NCBI GenBank assembly: GCA_947628225.1
Contig: CANQYY010000007.1
Span: forward strand, 1 to 64,000
From: an uncultured Lachnospiraceae bacterium
Lineage (GTDB): Bacteria > Bacillota > Clostridia > Lachnospirales > Lachnospiraceae
DNA length: 64,000 bases
Direction: 5' to 3'
Position numbers and translations under genes: made by a program
The notes under the pieces: generated by a model
Seen by the model: the letters and a program-made list of their open reading frames with translations, nothing else
Databases searched by the model: none
What the model was told of the DNA's origin: nothing
Shown: one piece after another, positions 49,262-57,869 of the stretch
How the letters are laid out: each line of letters opens with the position of its first letter
How positions within the stretch are numbered: the stretch's first letter is position 1

Positions 49262-50067
49262 TGTTACGGGATATAACAATTGGGCAATTTTATCCGGTCG
49301 ATTCCCCAATCCACCGGCTGGACCCGCGGGTAAAAGTGGTGTCGGTATTTCTCTATTTGATTTCCCTTTTTATGTTTGGCAGCTTTGCCGGCTATGCTGT
49401 GGTAACGCTATTTTTAATTGTGGCAATCCGGCTTTCCAAAGTGCCTTTTTCGTATATTATAAAAGGGTTGAAGCCTATTTTATTTTTACTTATTTTTACC
49501 GCATTTTTCAATGTCTTTTGGAGCAGAGGGGATGTTTTGTTTCAGTGGGGATTTCTTACCGTGACCCGGCAGGGGCTGCGAAAGGGATTGTTTATGGCGA
49601 TACGGTTGGTTTATCTCCTCATCGGCTCTTCGATGCTGACCTATACCACAACGCCAAATCAGTTGACGGATGCCATTGAAACGCTTTTGAAGCCATTAGA
49701 AAAGATTAAGGTGCCGGTGCATGATTTTGCGATGATCATGTCCCTTGCCCTGCGCTTTATTCCCATATTGTTAGATGAGGCAAACCGGATTATCAATGCC
49801 CAGAGCGCCAGGGGAGCGGATTTTGAAGAGGGAAAACTGTGGCAGCGCATGAAAACAATGGTATCCATTCTGGTGCCGCTTTTAGCCTCCGCCATCCGGC
49901 GCGCTTATGACCTTGCGATGGCGATGGAGTCCCGTTGTTATCATGGCGGCGGGAACCGGACCAAAATGAAACCGCTGCAATATGGAAAAAGGGATTATTT
50001 TGTTTATGCTCTGCTGTTTGTATATTTGGCGGCTGTAATCATAATAAGCCGCGTATTTGTTTTTTGA
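49261..50067 (+). CDS. ecfT: ECF transporter transmembrane subunit EcfT
   Basis: 268 residues with about five or six membrane segments. The two coupling motifs that dock the ATPases are visible: S-A-R-G-A-D near residue 182 and M-E-S-R-C-Y near residue 222. S components are encoded elsewhere. Translationally coupled to ecfA2. Confidence 0.94.
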   Translation: MLRDITIGQFYPVDSPIHRLDPRVKVVSVFLYLISLFMFGSFAGYAVVTLFLIVAIRLSKVPFSYIIKGLKPILFLLIFTAFFNVFWSRGDVLFQWGFLTVTRQGLRKGLFMAIRLVYLLIGSSMLTYTTTPNQLTDAIETLLKPLEKIKVPVHDFAMIMSLALRFIPILLDEANRIINAQSARGADFEEGKLWQRMKTMVSILVPLLASAIRRAYDLAMAMESRCYHGGGNRTKMKPLQYGKRDYFVYALLFVYLAAVIIISRVFVF

Positions 50068-50088
50068 CGGCAGGAAAGGGAGGACGTT

Positions 50089-50859
50089 GTGAAAAGAATT
50101 CGGCTGATAATTGCATATGACGGTACGGCATATCACGGCTGGCAGGCACAAAGGAATGCTCTTACTGTGGAGAAAGTACTTTCGGAAGCTCTTGCCGGGC
50201 TTTTGGGGGAGCCGGTGGAGCTGACAGGGGCAAGCCGGACGGATGCCGGGGTTCATGCGCTGGGCAATGTGGCAGTGTTTGATTCCGAAACAAAGATACC
50301 GCCGGAAAAGATTGCCTTTGCCGTCAACCGATATTTGCCGGAAGATATCCGGGTACTCAGATCGGAGGAGGTTCCAAAGGAATTTCATCCGAGATATTGC
50401 GACAGTGTGAAAACTTATGAATACACGATAATCAATACGCCGGTTTCCATTCCTACCCTGCAGCGATATTCCCATCATGTGTATGGAAAGCTGGATGCGG
50501 CCGCTATGCAGGAGGCGGCAGAATTTTTGGCGGGTACCCATGATTTTTCTGCTTTTTGCTCTGCCGGAAGCCAGGTAAAAAGCAAGGTGCGGACGGTTTA
50601 TGATGTGAAAGTGGAGAGAACCCTGCTGCCGGGGAAAATCGAGGGAAGCCGGTTTCGGATTCGGATCAGCGGCGATGGATTTCTCTATAATATGGTGCGT
50701 ATTATTGCCGGAACTCTTTTAGAGGTGGGACTTGGACAAAGATCGGCACTTTCGGTATCAGAGGCGTTACAGTCCGGAGATAGGAGCCAGGCGGGACCTA
50801 CGGCGCCTGCCTGCGGCCTTTTGCTGGAAGGAATTGAATTTAAGGAAAATTCTGACTGA
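50089..50859 (+). CDS. truA: tRNA pseudouridine synthase A
   Basis: 256 residues. It makes pseudouridine at positions 38-40 of tRNA anticodon arms. The catalytic Asp is in G-A-S-R-T-D-A-G-V-H-A. GTG start after GGGAGG. In most Firmicutes rplM follows; here a xylanase gene intervenes. Confidence 0.96.
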   Translation: MKRIRLIIAYDGTAYHGWQAQRNALTVEKVLSEALAGLLGEPVELTGASRTDAGVHALGNVAVFDSETKIPPEKIAFAVNRYLPEDIRVLRSEEVPKEFHPRYCDSVKTYEYTIINTPVSIPTLQRYSHHVYGKLDAAAMQEAAEFLAGTHDFSAFCSAGSQVKSKVRTVYDVKVERTLLPGKIEGSRFRIRISGDGFLYNMVRIIAGTLLEVGLGQRSALSVSEALQSGDRSQAGPTAPACGLLLEGIEFKENSD

Positions 50860-50872
50860 GCCATAATTTCAG

Positions 50873-50901
50873 TTGCCATTTTTTTATTTTCCTTTTATAA
50901 T
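50873..50901 (+). promoter_or_regulatory. Promoter of the second xylanase gene
   Basis: TTGCCA (50873-50878), 17-nt spacer, TATAAT (50896-50901), directly after the truA stop. Confidence 0.7.
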
Positions 50902-50924
50902 AGCAATAGAAGGGGGTGCACGAA

Positions 50925-52460
50925 ATGAAATTCGTAAAAAAAATAGTAGCATATCTTGTTATTTTCAGCTTTTGCCTGACTGCCGCAGTACCGGGGACAG
51001 CTTTGGATGCAAAGGCAAAGAAACCGAAACTTTCCACGAAAAAAGTTACGGTCACGGTAGGAAGTACAAAAAAGATTAAGCTTTCCCGCGCAGGAAAGAA
51101 AGCGAAAGTAACATGGAAATTAGGTAAAAAATCCAAAAAGAAAAAGATTGTCAAACTATCGAAAAAGAAAAAGACCTATTGTAAGGTAAAAGGGTTAAAG
51201 AAGGGAACGGCTTCCTTAATCTGCAAGGTAAAGGTTCGCAAAAAAACCTATACTCTTAAATGTACGGTAAAGGTAGAGAAAAAGCGGCCGGTAACAAGTA
51301 TTTACAACACCTATAAACAGATTGTTCCGTATATGGGCGCCGCTGTTTCCTATGGCCGGTATGCGCCGGGGGATTTAAGAACGGCAAAGACGCTGTCCTT
51401 TATCAAGAAGCATTATAACAGCTTTACTCTGGAAAATGAGATGAAGCCGGATAATGTCCTTGGCTCTTCCGCCAAAAAAATCACAGTGGCACAGGCTAAA
51501 AGCATGGGGTATTATATCCCGGCAAATTACAAAGAATCTACGGTACCGCAGTTAAACTTTAAGGAGATAGACGGAGCGCTGACGGTAGCGGCGAAAAACG
51601 GCTTAAAAATGAGGGCTCATACTTTGGTATGGCACAGCCAGACTCCGGGATGGTTTTTCACGGTAAATTATAATGGGGATTCTTTGGTTTCCAAAGAAGT
51701 CATGGACGCCCGCCTGGATTACTATGTACACAACGTGATGGGACACGTTATGAGCAAGGAAAAGGCGTTGAAAGGCTCTGCGGGCAGTATTGTTTATGCC
51801 TGGGATGTGGTAAATGAATATCTTCACCGCTTTTCCTTTGGCAAGATATGGGATAGTGTTTATGGCAATCAGGGCGATTCTCCCTCCTATGTGAAGAAGG
51901 CATTTGAGATAGCCTATCAAATGCTGCAAAGCTATGGAGTTCAGAATAAGGTAACGCTTTTTTATAATGATTACAACACATACTTTGGCGTACAGGACGT
52001 ATTAAATCTGGTAAGTTTTATCAATAAGGGCGAGCCCGCTAAAATCTGCGGCGGCATCGGCATGCAAAGCCATGTGGATGTAAAGGTGCCTACCGTGAAG
52101 CAGTATGGAGATGCGTTAGAAAGATTTTTGGCTTCCGGTTATGAAGTCCAGATTACGGAGCTTGACTTTACCATTAACTTTGATACCGACGGCGCCTCGG
52201 CGACGTATTCTTATGATGATGAGAATGAAACGGCTGCCGACCAGAAAAAATTTGTAAAGAAATTAATGGAAACTATCATTACGAAGCAGAAAAACCGTAA
52301 CAAAACAGTAAATCCAAAGGGAATAACCAGCATTACCCTGTGGGGGCTTTGCGATGCTGTTTCATGGCGTTCGGAATGCGAACCGTTATTATTCGGATCG
52401 TCAATTAAGAAACCAAAGTCATCCTTCTACGCTTTTATTGATGCGGCAAAAGTCTGGTAG
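50925..52460 (+). CDS. Secreted endo-1,4-beta-xylanase, GH10, with lysine-rich N-terminal domain
   Basis: 511 residues. A signal peptide (1-30, cleavage near A-L-D-A-K-A) leads to a lysine-rich Ig-like domain (about 31-122) of the same kind as in the proteins at 1.4 and 4.1 kb, here with paired Cys near its end. The GH10 barrel fills residues 125-511: acid/base Glu298 in V-V-N-E-Y and nucleophile Glu412 in Q-I-T-E-L-D. There is no Big_2 or CBM domain, so it is a compact version of the 800-residue enzyme. ATG 6 bases after GGGGGTG. It has its own promoter and a long inverted repeat after it, and lies inside the truA-rplM gap of the ribosomal cluster. Confidence 0.94.
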   Translation: MKFVKKIVAYLVIFSFCLTAAVPGTALDAKAKKPKLSTKKVTVTVGSTKKIKLSRAGKKAKVTWKLGKKSKKKKIVKLSKKKKTYCKVKGLKKGTASLICKVKVRKKTYTLKCTVKVEKKRPVTSIYNTYKQIVPYMGAAVSYGRYAPGDLRTAKTLSFIKKHYNSFTLENEMKPDNVLGSSAKKITVAQAKSMGYYIPANYKESTVPQLNFKEIDGALTVAAKNGLKMRAHTLVWHSQTPGWFFTVNYNGDSLVSKEVMDARLDYYVHNVMGHVMSKEKALKGSAGSIVYAWDVVNEYLHRFSFGKIWDSVYGNQGDSPSYVKKAFEIAYQMLQSYGVQNKVTLFYNDYNTYFGVQDVLNLVSFINKGEPAKICGGIGMQSHVDVKVPTVKQYGDALERFLASGYEVQITELDFTINFDTDGASATYSYDDENETAADQKKFVKKLMETIITKQKNRNKTVNPKGITSITLWGLCDAVSWRSECEPLLFGSSIKKPKSSFYAFIDAAKVW

Positions 52461-52481
52461 GGATTATCGAAGAAAGACATA

Positions 52482-52543
52482 AAGAGAGGGACGTCGGAGA
52501 AACAAAGCAGAGAACGTCTTTGCTTTTCCGGCGTCCCTCTCTT
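52482..52543 (+). terminator. Terminator-like long inverted repeat
   Basis: AAGAGAGGGACG (52482-52493) pairs perfectly, apart from one wobble, with CGTCCCTCTCTT (52532-52543), enclosing further pairing. The T-run is weak. Confidence 0.7.
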
Positions 52544-52614
52544 ATCGCATAAGAAAGTTTATCATTTGTGGAGTGAAAAATGCACAGCCGTAAATTCTCT
52601 TTCGTAAATTTTCT

Positions 52615-52974
52615 TTACATGCTTTCTGCTCTTTCGGCTTCTCTTTTCTGTTGTTCTTCCCGGGTATCCTCTTCCTTCCGCCGTTTTCCTCCCAGAATAT
52701 AAATAAAGGGGAGTGTGACTAAGATGGGGAAGAAAAGGTTTATCCATACGATAATGGAGAGAGCCTCTTTTGACAGGAAGAAAAAACAGACGCCGGCTGC
52801 GATACAGGAAATACCGCCGGATATGGCGGCGATCCAATGTATTTTCGTCCAGATGTCAGGGTACTGTATGGTATCGTCTACCCGGTATCCAACGATTGAA
52901 TTAGGATGATTCCGTACAGCAAAATTAAGAACAGAAACGACAATAGATAAAATAAAAATTATCATTGTAAGCAT
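52615..52974 (-). CDS. SdpI-like membrane protein
   Basis: 119 residues with three membrane segments and a charged Lys/Glu/Arg tail. The segment N-S-I-V-G-Y-R-V-D-D-T after the first helix matches the SdpI/YhfL family (PF13630). SdpI of Bacillus subtilis gives immunity to a cannibalism toxin; short paralogues like this have unknown roles. AGGAGGG precedes the ATG. No toxin gene is adjacent, so immunity is not claimed. Confidence 0.75.
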   Translation of the reverse strand: MLTMIIFILSIVVSVLNFAVRNHPNSIVGYRVDDTIQYPDIWTKIHWIAAISGGISCIAAGVCFFFLSKEALSIIVWINLFFPILVTLPFIYILGGKRRKEEDTREEQQKREAERAESM

Positions 52975-53058
52975 ATTTTTCCCTCCTTTTTTGTTTTTGT
53001 TACTTGATTATAACGCAAAAGGAAAGGGATTTCAAGAAAAGTTAAGGAGCAAAAATTG

Positions 53059-53087
53059 TTGACATATTATACAAAATATTATATAAT
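53059..53087 (+). promoter_or_regulatory. Consensus promoter of rplM-rpsI
   Basis: TTGACA (53059-53064), 17-nt spacer, TATAAT (53082-53087): a perfect sigma-A consensus. Confidence 0.92.
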
Positions 53088-53104
53088 ATGATACTGTGAC
53101 TTGA

Positions 53105-53139
53105 AAAATATCGGATCCAATGCCCCGGAACGATATTTT
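53105..53139 (+). ncRNA. rplM leader hairpin
   Basis: AAAATATCG (53105-53113) and CGATATTTT (53131-53139) are perfect arms just after the promoter, about 65 nt before rplM. L13 leaders are known in Firmicutes; identity with that family is likely but unchecked. Confidence 0.6.
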
Positions 53140-53202
53140 GACAGAATGAAAATAGTAATAGTGTCAGCTTGCTGATTAATGGAAATAAGGAGGATTCCAA
53201 GG

Positions 53203-53631
53203 ATGAAAAGTTTTATGGCAAATCCATCCAATGTGGAAAGGAAATGGTATGTTGTAGACGCAGAGGGAAAAACCTTAGGACGTCTGGCATCCGAAATTGC
53301 TAATGTATTAAGAGGAAAAAAGAAACCTATTTATACACCTCATATTGACACTGGCGATTATGTTATTGTTGTTAATGCAGAAAAAGTTAAGACCACCGGT
53401 AAAAAAACAGAGCAGAAGATTTACTATCATCACTCCGAATATGTCGGTGGAATGAAAGAAACGACGTTAAAGGAAATGATGAAAAAGAAACCGGAATTTG
53501 TTATTACTCACGCAGTAAAAGGGATGCTCCCGAAAGGGCCTTTGGGACGTCAGATGCTGAAGAAGCTGCATGTATATGCAGGACCGGAGCATAACCACGC
53601 TGCACAGAAGCCGGAAACATTAGAATTTTAA
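53203..53631 (+). CDS. rplM: 50S ribosomal protein L13
   Basis: 142 residues. The start 7 bases after AAGGAGG is used. [16 protein letters not shown] near the start and the [10 protein letters not shown] signature are clear. An early 50S assembly protein. Confidence 0.97.
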   Translation: MKSFMANPSNVERKWYVVDAEGKTLGRLASEIANVLRGKKKPIYTPHIDTGDYVIVVNAEKVKTTGKKTEQKIYYHHSEYVGGMKETTLKEMMKKKPEFVITHAVKGMLPKGPLGRQMLKKLHVYAGPEHNHAAQKPETLEF

Positions 53632-53656
53632 AAGGTTTTAGAAAGGAGAAATAACA

Positions 53657-54049
53657 TTGGCTAGTTCAACATTTTATGGAACAGGTAGAAGAAAATCCAG
53701 TATTGCCCGTGTTTATCTTACCCCGGGCAGCGGTAAAGTTACCATTAATAAAAAAGACATGGATGAATACTTTGGTCTTGAAACATTAAAGATTATTGTT
53801 CGCCAGCCTTTAGAGGCTACTAACACGGCGGACAAATATGACGTTAAAGTAACGGTTCACGGCGGCGGTTTTACCGGACAGGCAGGAGCTATCCGCCACG
53901 GTATTGCCCGCGCGCTGAATAAGGCGGACGAGGACTTCAGACCGGTCTTGAAAAAGGCAGGATTCTTAACCCGTGATTCACGAATGAAAGAGAGAAAGAA
54001 GTATGGTTTGAAAAAGGCACGTCGCGCGCCTCAGTTCTCGAAGAGATAA
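53657..54049 (+). CDS. rpsI: 30S ribosomal protein S9
   Basis: 130 residues, TTG start after AAAGGAG. Contains [13 protein letters not shown] and the C-terminal [12 protein letters not shown] tail that touches P-site tRNA. Last gene before the AT-rich island. Confidence 0.97.
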   Translation: MASSTFYGTGRRKSSIARVYLTPGSGKVTINKKDMDEYFGLETLKIIVRQPLEATNTADKYDVKVTVHGGGFTGQAGAIRHGIARALNKADEDFRPVLKKAGFLTRDSRMKERKKYGLKKARRAPQFSKR

Positions 54050-54189
54050 TTATTTGGAAAATTTTCGATTTGTAAAAATCAGGAAAAACCCGATATTACA
54101 AGGGTTACAGAGATTGCGGAATGTTGTTGGATGTGCTTCGTTTTAAACGGTATGCAACATACATGTAACACGAATATCAATGTATGTAT
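54050..54189. other. Gene-free stretch after rpsI
   Basis: I see no gene here. It contains repeated ACATACATGTAAC/ATGTATGTATAGG-like short sequences that may be recombination-site debris near the integrase remnant, but no clear att core. Confidence 0.4.
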
Positions 54190-54235
54190 AGGACATTTTT
54201 CAGTAAGGAATTACTGGAAAGTGTCCTTTTGTTTT
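54190..54235. terminator. Terminator between rpsI and the integrase remnant
   Basis: AGGACATTTTTCAGTAA and TTACTGGAAAGTGTCCT form a long imperfect stem with a GGAA loop, followed by TTTTG. Confidence 0.85.
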
Positions 54236-54425
54236 AAATCTTGTTAATTGCATTTACAAGCCCCTTAACATCAAAGAGGATATATACTTTCCCGCTTAAA
54301 GTCATTGCACCGGAGTGTCCCACAATCTTCTTGATAATCGTCTGATCGACACCGGCTTCTGCTAACATGGAGATACATGTATGTCTGCAGCAATGTGGTG
54401 TGCGGTCAATCATAAATTGCTCCAT
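54234..54425 (-). pseudogene. Tyrosine recombinase (integrase) C-terminal remnant
   Basis: A 63-residue frame matching only the end of a phage/Tn916-type integrase: T-P-H-C-C-R-H-T-C (the H-x-x-R box), then G-H-S-G-A-M-T-L (the second box), then K-V-Y, where the catalytic Tyr may be. The first 300 or so residues expected of an integrase are missing; upstream sequence carries no continuation. It marks past integration at the left edge of the island. Confidence 0.8.
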
Positions 54426-54498
54426 TGGTGGATGGACATTTCTTTGGAATAGTCCTCAATATAAATTACTTAAGTTAGGGAAAATATCAATTAAAAAA

Positions 54499-54510
54499 GA
54501 ACATATGTTC
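54499..54510. promoter_or_regulatory. 12-bp palindrome upstream of the R-M operon promoter
   Basis: GAACATATGTTC is a perfect palindrome 11 nt before the -35 box. It may be an operator for a controller protein or for one of the methyltransferases. Confidence 0.45.
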
Positions 54511-54521
54511 ACAAAAAGTCC

Positions 54522-54550
54522 TTGCAATTGTTTAGATAAATGAATATAAT
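54522..54550 (+). promoter_or_regulatory. Promoter of the R-M island operon
   Basis: TTGCAA (54522-54527), 17-nt spacer, TATAAT (54545-54550). Confidence 0.75.
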
Positions 54551-54576
54551 AGAATATAAGAATAAGGAGGCTTAAT

Positions 54577-54712
54577 ATGAACTATGTAACAACGATAGAG
54601 ATGTCTGAAATATAAGGAATATCATGTTGTAAAAAAGAGAAAAACTTGGTTAATTCCGAAAGATGCAGAGAAGCCTACAGATAAAAGAAAAAATGATGCA
54701 AGTGCATTGTAG
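54577..54712 (+). pseudogene. Decayed small helix-turn-helix protein gene
   Basis: A well-placed start (7 bases after AAGGAGG) opens M-N-Y-V-T-T-I-E-M-S-E and stops after 12 codons. In the +1 frame the sequence continues as K-T-W-L-I-P-K-D-A-E-K-P-T-D-K-R to a stop at 54710-54712. Start and end match small Lachnospiraceae DNA-binding proteins that read E-M-S-E-K-W-x-I-S...W-L-I-P-x-D-A-x-K-P-x-D-x-R; the central recognition helices are deleted. It would have been the first gene of the operon, so control of the R-M genes may have been lost. Confidence 0.65.
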
Positions 54713-54722
54713 GAGGAATACT

Positions 54723-55874
54723 GTGAGCAACACGAAGAAAAGACGAGATGTAGAAGTATATGAGAATTATTGGAAGTTTACTGCAGCTCATTTAGATATT
54801 ACAGGAACCAAATTTAATAATTGCCTTAATATAATTGTGCATTTCATAGATAAAAATAAAGAGGCCTTGGATGAGAATGCACAAAATGGTAGTAATTTCT
54901 CTGATTCAGAGCTTTATAAGAAGCTTCAACAACAAATTGTGGATATATCTGGTTTCAAGGGTAGCGATGCTACATTATCAGCCAGAAAAGCGATTAATCA
55001 ATTTGTTAAGATAGGTTTTGTTTATCCATTATTAGTGGGATACCACCCATTGGTAAAGTCGTTTATTCTTGAATCGAATAAAGAAAAGAAGGAGATTATC
55101 TTTTCCAAGATATTTTATGAATGTTCATCATTGGCCTCTGATGTCACATTAGACCATAGAGATTTAAAACATGTTAATTTCTTGTTGAAAACACTTGATA
55201 AAAACGGTTCTCTTAATAAAAATGATATTATAGCATTGATGGTTACTGATATATCAAATTATAGTGTTGGATACCTTACAAGAAACGAATTGGATATGCA
55301 GTATCAGTATGCTAAGATTTGCGGATTTGATGAAAGAAAATATAATCAGATAGCACATTTAATAGGATATTTGAGGCGTTTTGTCGACCTGAAATATGAT
55401 AAGAATGAGGAAAGATTTTGGTTTGCAAATGATCCACTGATTGCAAATAAGGATTTTGATGAGTCTTTTGCTCGAGATGGTGTAAAGCATAGAATTTATA
55501 AAAAAGAATTGAAGGAAGAATCAAAGGTAATTTATGGAGAGGTTGTTTGTTATTTGGATAAGAAACCATATAAATCATTAATTGCCTCACATATTAAACC
55601 TTGCGTGGATTGCTTGAAAGAATATAGAGAAGACCAAGCGTATGATGTGAATAACGGGCTATTGTTGAGTCCAACAGCAGATTCCTATTTTGATAAGAAA
55701 GATATATCATTTGCGGATGATGGTACAGTATTAGTTGGAAAAAATGTTGCTGAGGTAGTACGTGCAGATTTTGAGAAAATGAGGCTTGATGAAAGTATTT
55801 TGAACGAACGAAGAAAAGGATATTTAGAATATCATAGACGATTGTTTGAACAGAAAAATGGAGGAAACAAGTAA
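54723..55874 (+). CDS. HNH restriction endonuclease subunit 1
   Basis: 383 residues, GTG start after AGGAGG. The C-terminal part has the HNH_2-type (PF13391) core A-S-H-I-K-P (His290), then N-N-G-L-L-L-S-P (from Asn310), then D-x-Y-F-D-K and D-D-G, a pattern found in type II nucleases. The N-terminal 270 residues form a mostly helical region probably used for DNA recognition. It is clearly paralogous to the last gene of the operon across the whole length (shared F-N-N-x-L, A/S-I-N-Q-F, F-Y-E-C-S/G-S-L, V-N-F-L-L-K-T-L, Q-Y-Q-Y-A). The stop overlaps the next start by one base. Confidence 0.85.
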   Translation: MSNTKKRRDVEVYENYWKFTAAHLDITGTKFNNCLNIIVHFIDKNKEALDENAQNGSNFSDSELYKKLQQQIVDISGFKGSDATLSARKAINQFVKIGFVYPLLVGYHPLVKSFILESNKEKKEIIFSKIFYECSSLASDVTLDHRDLKHVNFLLKTLDKNGSLNKNDIIALMVTDISNYSVGYLTRNELDMQYQYAKICGFDERKYNQIAHLIGYLRRFVDLKYDKNEERFWFANDPLIANKDFDESFARDGVKHRIYKKELKEESKVIYGEVVCYLDKKPYKSLIASHIKPCVDCLKEYREDQAYDVNNGLLLSPTADSYFDKKDISFADDGTVLVGKNVAEVVRADFEKMRLDESILNERRKGYLEYHRRLFEQKNGGNK

Positions 55875-56920
55875 TGGCATATAAATACATAGATTTGTTT
55901 TGTGGTGCGGGAGGATTATCGTTAGGTTTTGATAATGCTTGTTTTGAAAATGTTTTTGCGGTAGAATTGAATCCAGATTTTGCCAAAACATATACACGAA
56001 ATTTTCCGAAGCACAATTTGATTGTTGATGATATAAGGAATATTGATGATAACAAGATTGAGGAACTTGTAGGAGATAATAAAGTTGATGTAATTATAGG
56101 TGGCCCACCTTGTCAGGGTTTTTCAATAGCGGGAAATATCGGCAGAACATTTATTGATGATGAAAGAAATAGGCTGTTTAAGGAGTTTGTGCGTTTTGTG
56201 ACATGTGTGCAACCGAAGATGTTTGTTATGGAGAATGTGGCTGCGATGGCAACGCATTTGAAGGGAAAAACTATAAAAACTATTGTAGAAGCTTTTGAAA
56301 ATGCCGGATGTGGATATAAGGTAAAATATGAAGTTTTGAATAGTGTAAATTATGGAATCGCACAAGAAAGAAGAAGGATAGTGGTTGTCGGTATTAGAAG
56401 TGATATAGATTCAGAGTTTTCATATCCTGCAAAAACTGAAGAAATATTTACAATTAAAGATGTTATTGATGATTTACCAAAGCTGGAAAGTGGTCAAAAA
56501 AGCGAAATTCCAAATCATGCGGCTATGCAACACAGCGCACAGATGTTGGAAAAGATGAGCTATGTCAAAGATGGTGGGGATCGTATGGATATTCCGGAAG
56601 AATTAAGACCAAAGTCAGGTGATATTAGAAAATATATCAGATACGATAGCACCAAGCCATCAGTGTGCGTAACGGGCGATATGAGAAAGATTTTTCATTA
56701 TGAACAGAATAGAGCGTTGACCGCGAGAGAACTTGCACGTATACAGTCATTTCCAGATGATTTCATTTTTGAAGGTGCATCTATTCAAGTTCAACAACAG
56801 ATAGGCAATGCTGTGCCACCAAAGTTGGCATATCAGATTGCTTTGCAGGTAGAGGAGGCACTGGATAATGGCAAAGTATCCGAAGATAAACTATATAGGA
56901 AACAAAGAGAAGTTAGTTAA
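55874..56920 (+). CDS. C5-cytosine DNA methyltransferase
   Basis: 348 residues. All key motifs are intact: I (D-L-F-C-G-A-G-G, 7-14), IV (G-P-P-C-Q-G-F-S, catalytic Cys80), VI (M-E-N-V, 119-122), VIII (Q-E-R-R-R, 164-168), IX (R-A-L-T-A-R-E-L-A-R-I-Q-S-F-P) and X (Q-I-G-N-A-V-P-P). The target recognition region (about 190-285) is short. It should add a methyl group to C5 of cytosine in one strand or half of the site cut by the flanking nucleases. Last 53 nt overlap the adenine methyltransferase gene. Confidence 0.95.
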   Translation: MAYKYIDLFCGAGGLSLGFDNACFENVFAVELNPDFAKTYTRNFPKHNLIVDDIRNIDDNKIEELVGDNKVDVIIGGPPCQGFSIAGNIGRTFIDDERNRLFKEFVRFVTCVQPKMFVMENVAAMATHLKGKTIKTIVEAFENAGCGYKVKYEVLNSVNYGIAQERRRIVVVGIRSDIDSEFSYPAKTEEIFTIKDVIDDLPKLESGQKSEIPNHAAMQHSAQMLEKMSYVKDGGDRMDIPEELRPKSGDIRKYIRYDSTKPSVCVTGDMRKIFHYEQNRALTARELARIQSFPDDFIFEGASIQVQQQIGNAVPPKLAYQIALQVEEALDNGKVSEDKLYRKQREVS

Positions 56921-57869
56921 TTGGATAATAGAAGAGATGCCGGTAAAAAGTGGTACTGTATTAGATATATTTGCTGGTGGATGCTCTGTATCCTATGCAT
57001 TAAAGGATAGCGGATATTCGGTTATTGCAAATGACATATTGTATGCGGATTATGTCATAGCTAAAGCATTAATAGAGAATTCACACACGAAATTATCGGT
57101 AAGTGTATTTGATAAGAAGATAAGTGAAAAAAGGATAGAAGAATTAGCAGAGAAATTTGCATTTCTCGCAGATTGTTTGTACTATCCGGAAGAAGTGTTG
57201 GAATTAAGTAGATTAGTTGGGATTGCAGAAAAATTAAAAGGCTCAGAGAAGTATATGATGCTTGCGTTGATTCGTAGAGCGATGATAAGAAAACTTCCGT
57301 ATTCTAGGATGAATGTGCCTTGGGAACAGATTCAGAAGCTACGCAATGAAGACTACAGCTATATGAAATATAAACGGAAAAGAGCATACCATAATCAAAC
57401 ATTTGAAAGTCATATGCGAGAGAATATTGATGCATACAATGAAGCTATTTTCGATAAAGAAGAATGTAAGGTATATAACTGTGATGCATTTGACATGGTT
57501 AAAAAAATAGATTTTGTAGATGTGGTCTATATGGATCCGCCATATCCATCAACAATGAATAATTATGATGCATTCTATGGCATGTTTGATGAAATGTTTG
57601 ACAAGAAGAGAAAACATACTGATTATACACAGAAGACAAATTTTCTTGATAATATGGACAAGCTGATAAAGAAATTTGTAGGAAAGACACAGTACATAGT
57701 ATTAAGTCAAAATACACGCAGTCAGCCTGGACCGGGCGAGATTGAAGAGATGCTTAAGAAGTATGGAAAAGTCACAATTAAGGAGAAAAAGCATAACTAT
57801 CAGGTAACAGGTAAAGAAAATAAGAATACAAGCAAGGAATTATTATTTATCCTTGAGATGGAGATGTAA
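56868..57869 (+). CDS. D12-class N6-adenine DNA methyltransferase
   Basis: 333 residues of the Dam-like alpha class (PF02086). The N-terminal Y-I-G-N-K-E-K-L corresponds to motif X, L-D-I-F-A-G-G-C-S to motif I (33-41) and D-P-P-Y (223-226) to the catalytic motif IV. The recognition region lies between motifs I and IV, as the alpha class requires. It should methylate adenine N6 in the same site as its neighbours. It starts inside the cytosine methyltransferase gene and its stop directly touches the next ATG. Confidence 0.92.
   Translation: MAKYPKINYIGNKEKLVNWIIEEMPVKSGTVLDIFAGGCSVSYALKDSGYSVIANDILYADYVIAKALIENSHTKLSVSVFDKKISEKRIEELAEKFAFLADCLYYPEEVLELSRLVGIAEKLKGSEKYMMLALIRRAMIRKLPYSRMNVPWEQIQKLRNEDYSYMKYKRKRAYHNQTFESHMRENIDAYNEAIFDKEECKVYNCDAFDMVKKIDFVDVVYMDPPYPSTMNNYDAFYGMFDEMFDKKRKHTDYTQKTNFLDNMDKLIKKFVGKTQYIVLSQNTRSQPGPGEIEEMLKKYGKVTIKEKKHNYQVTGKENKNTSKELLFILEMEM

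Noticed and set aside
52615..52974. Complete cannibalism-toxin immunity system
   Set aside because: Only the SdpI-like gene is present; no SdpC-like toxin or SdpR-like regulator adjoins it.
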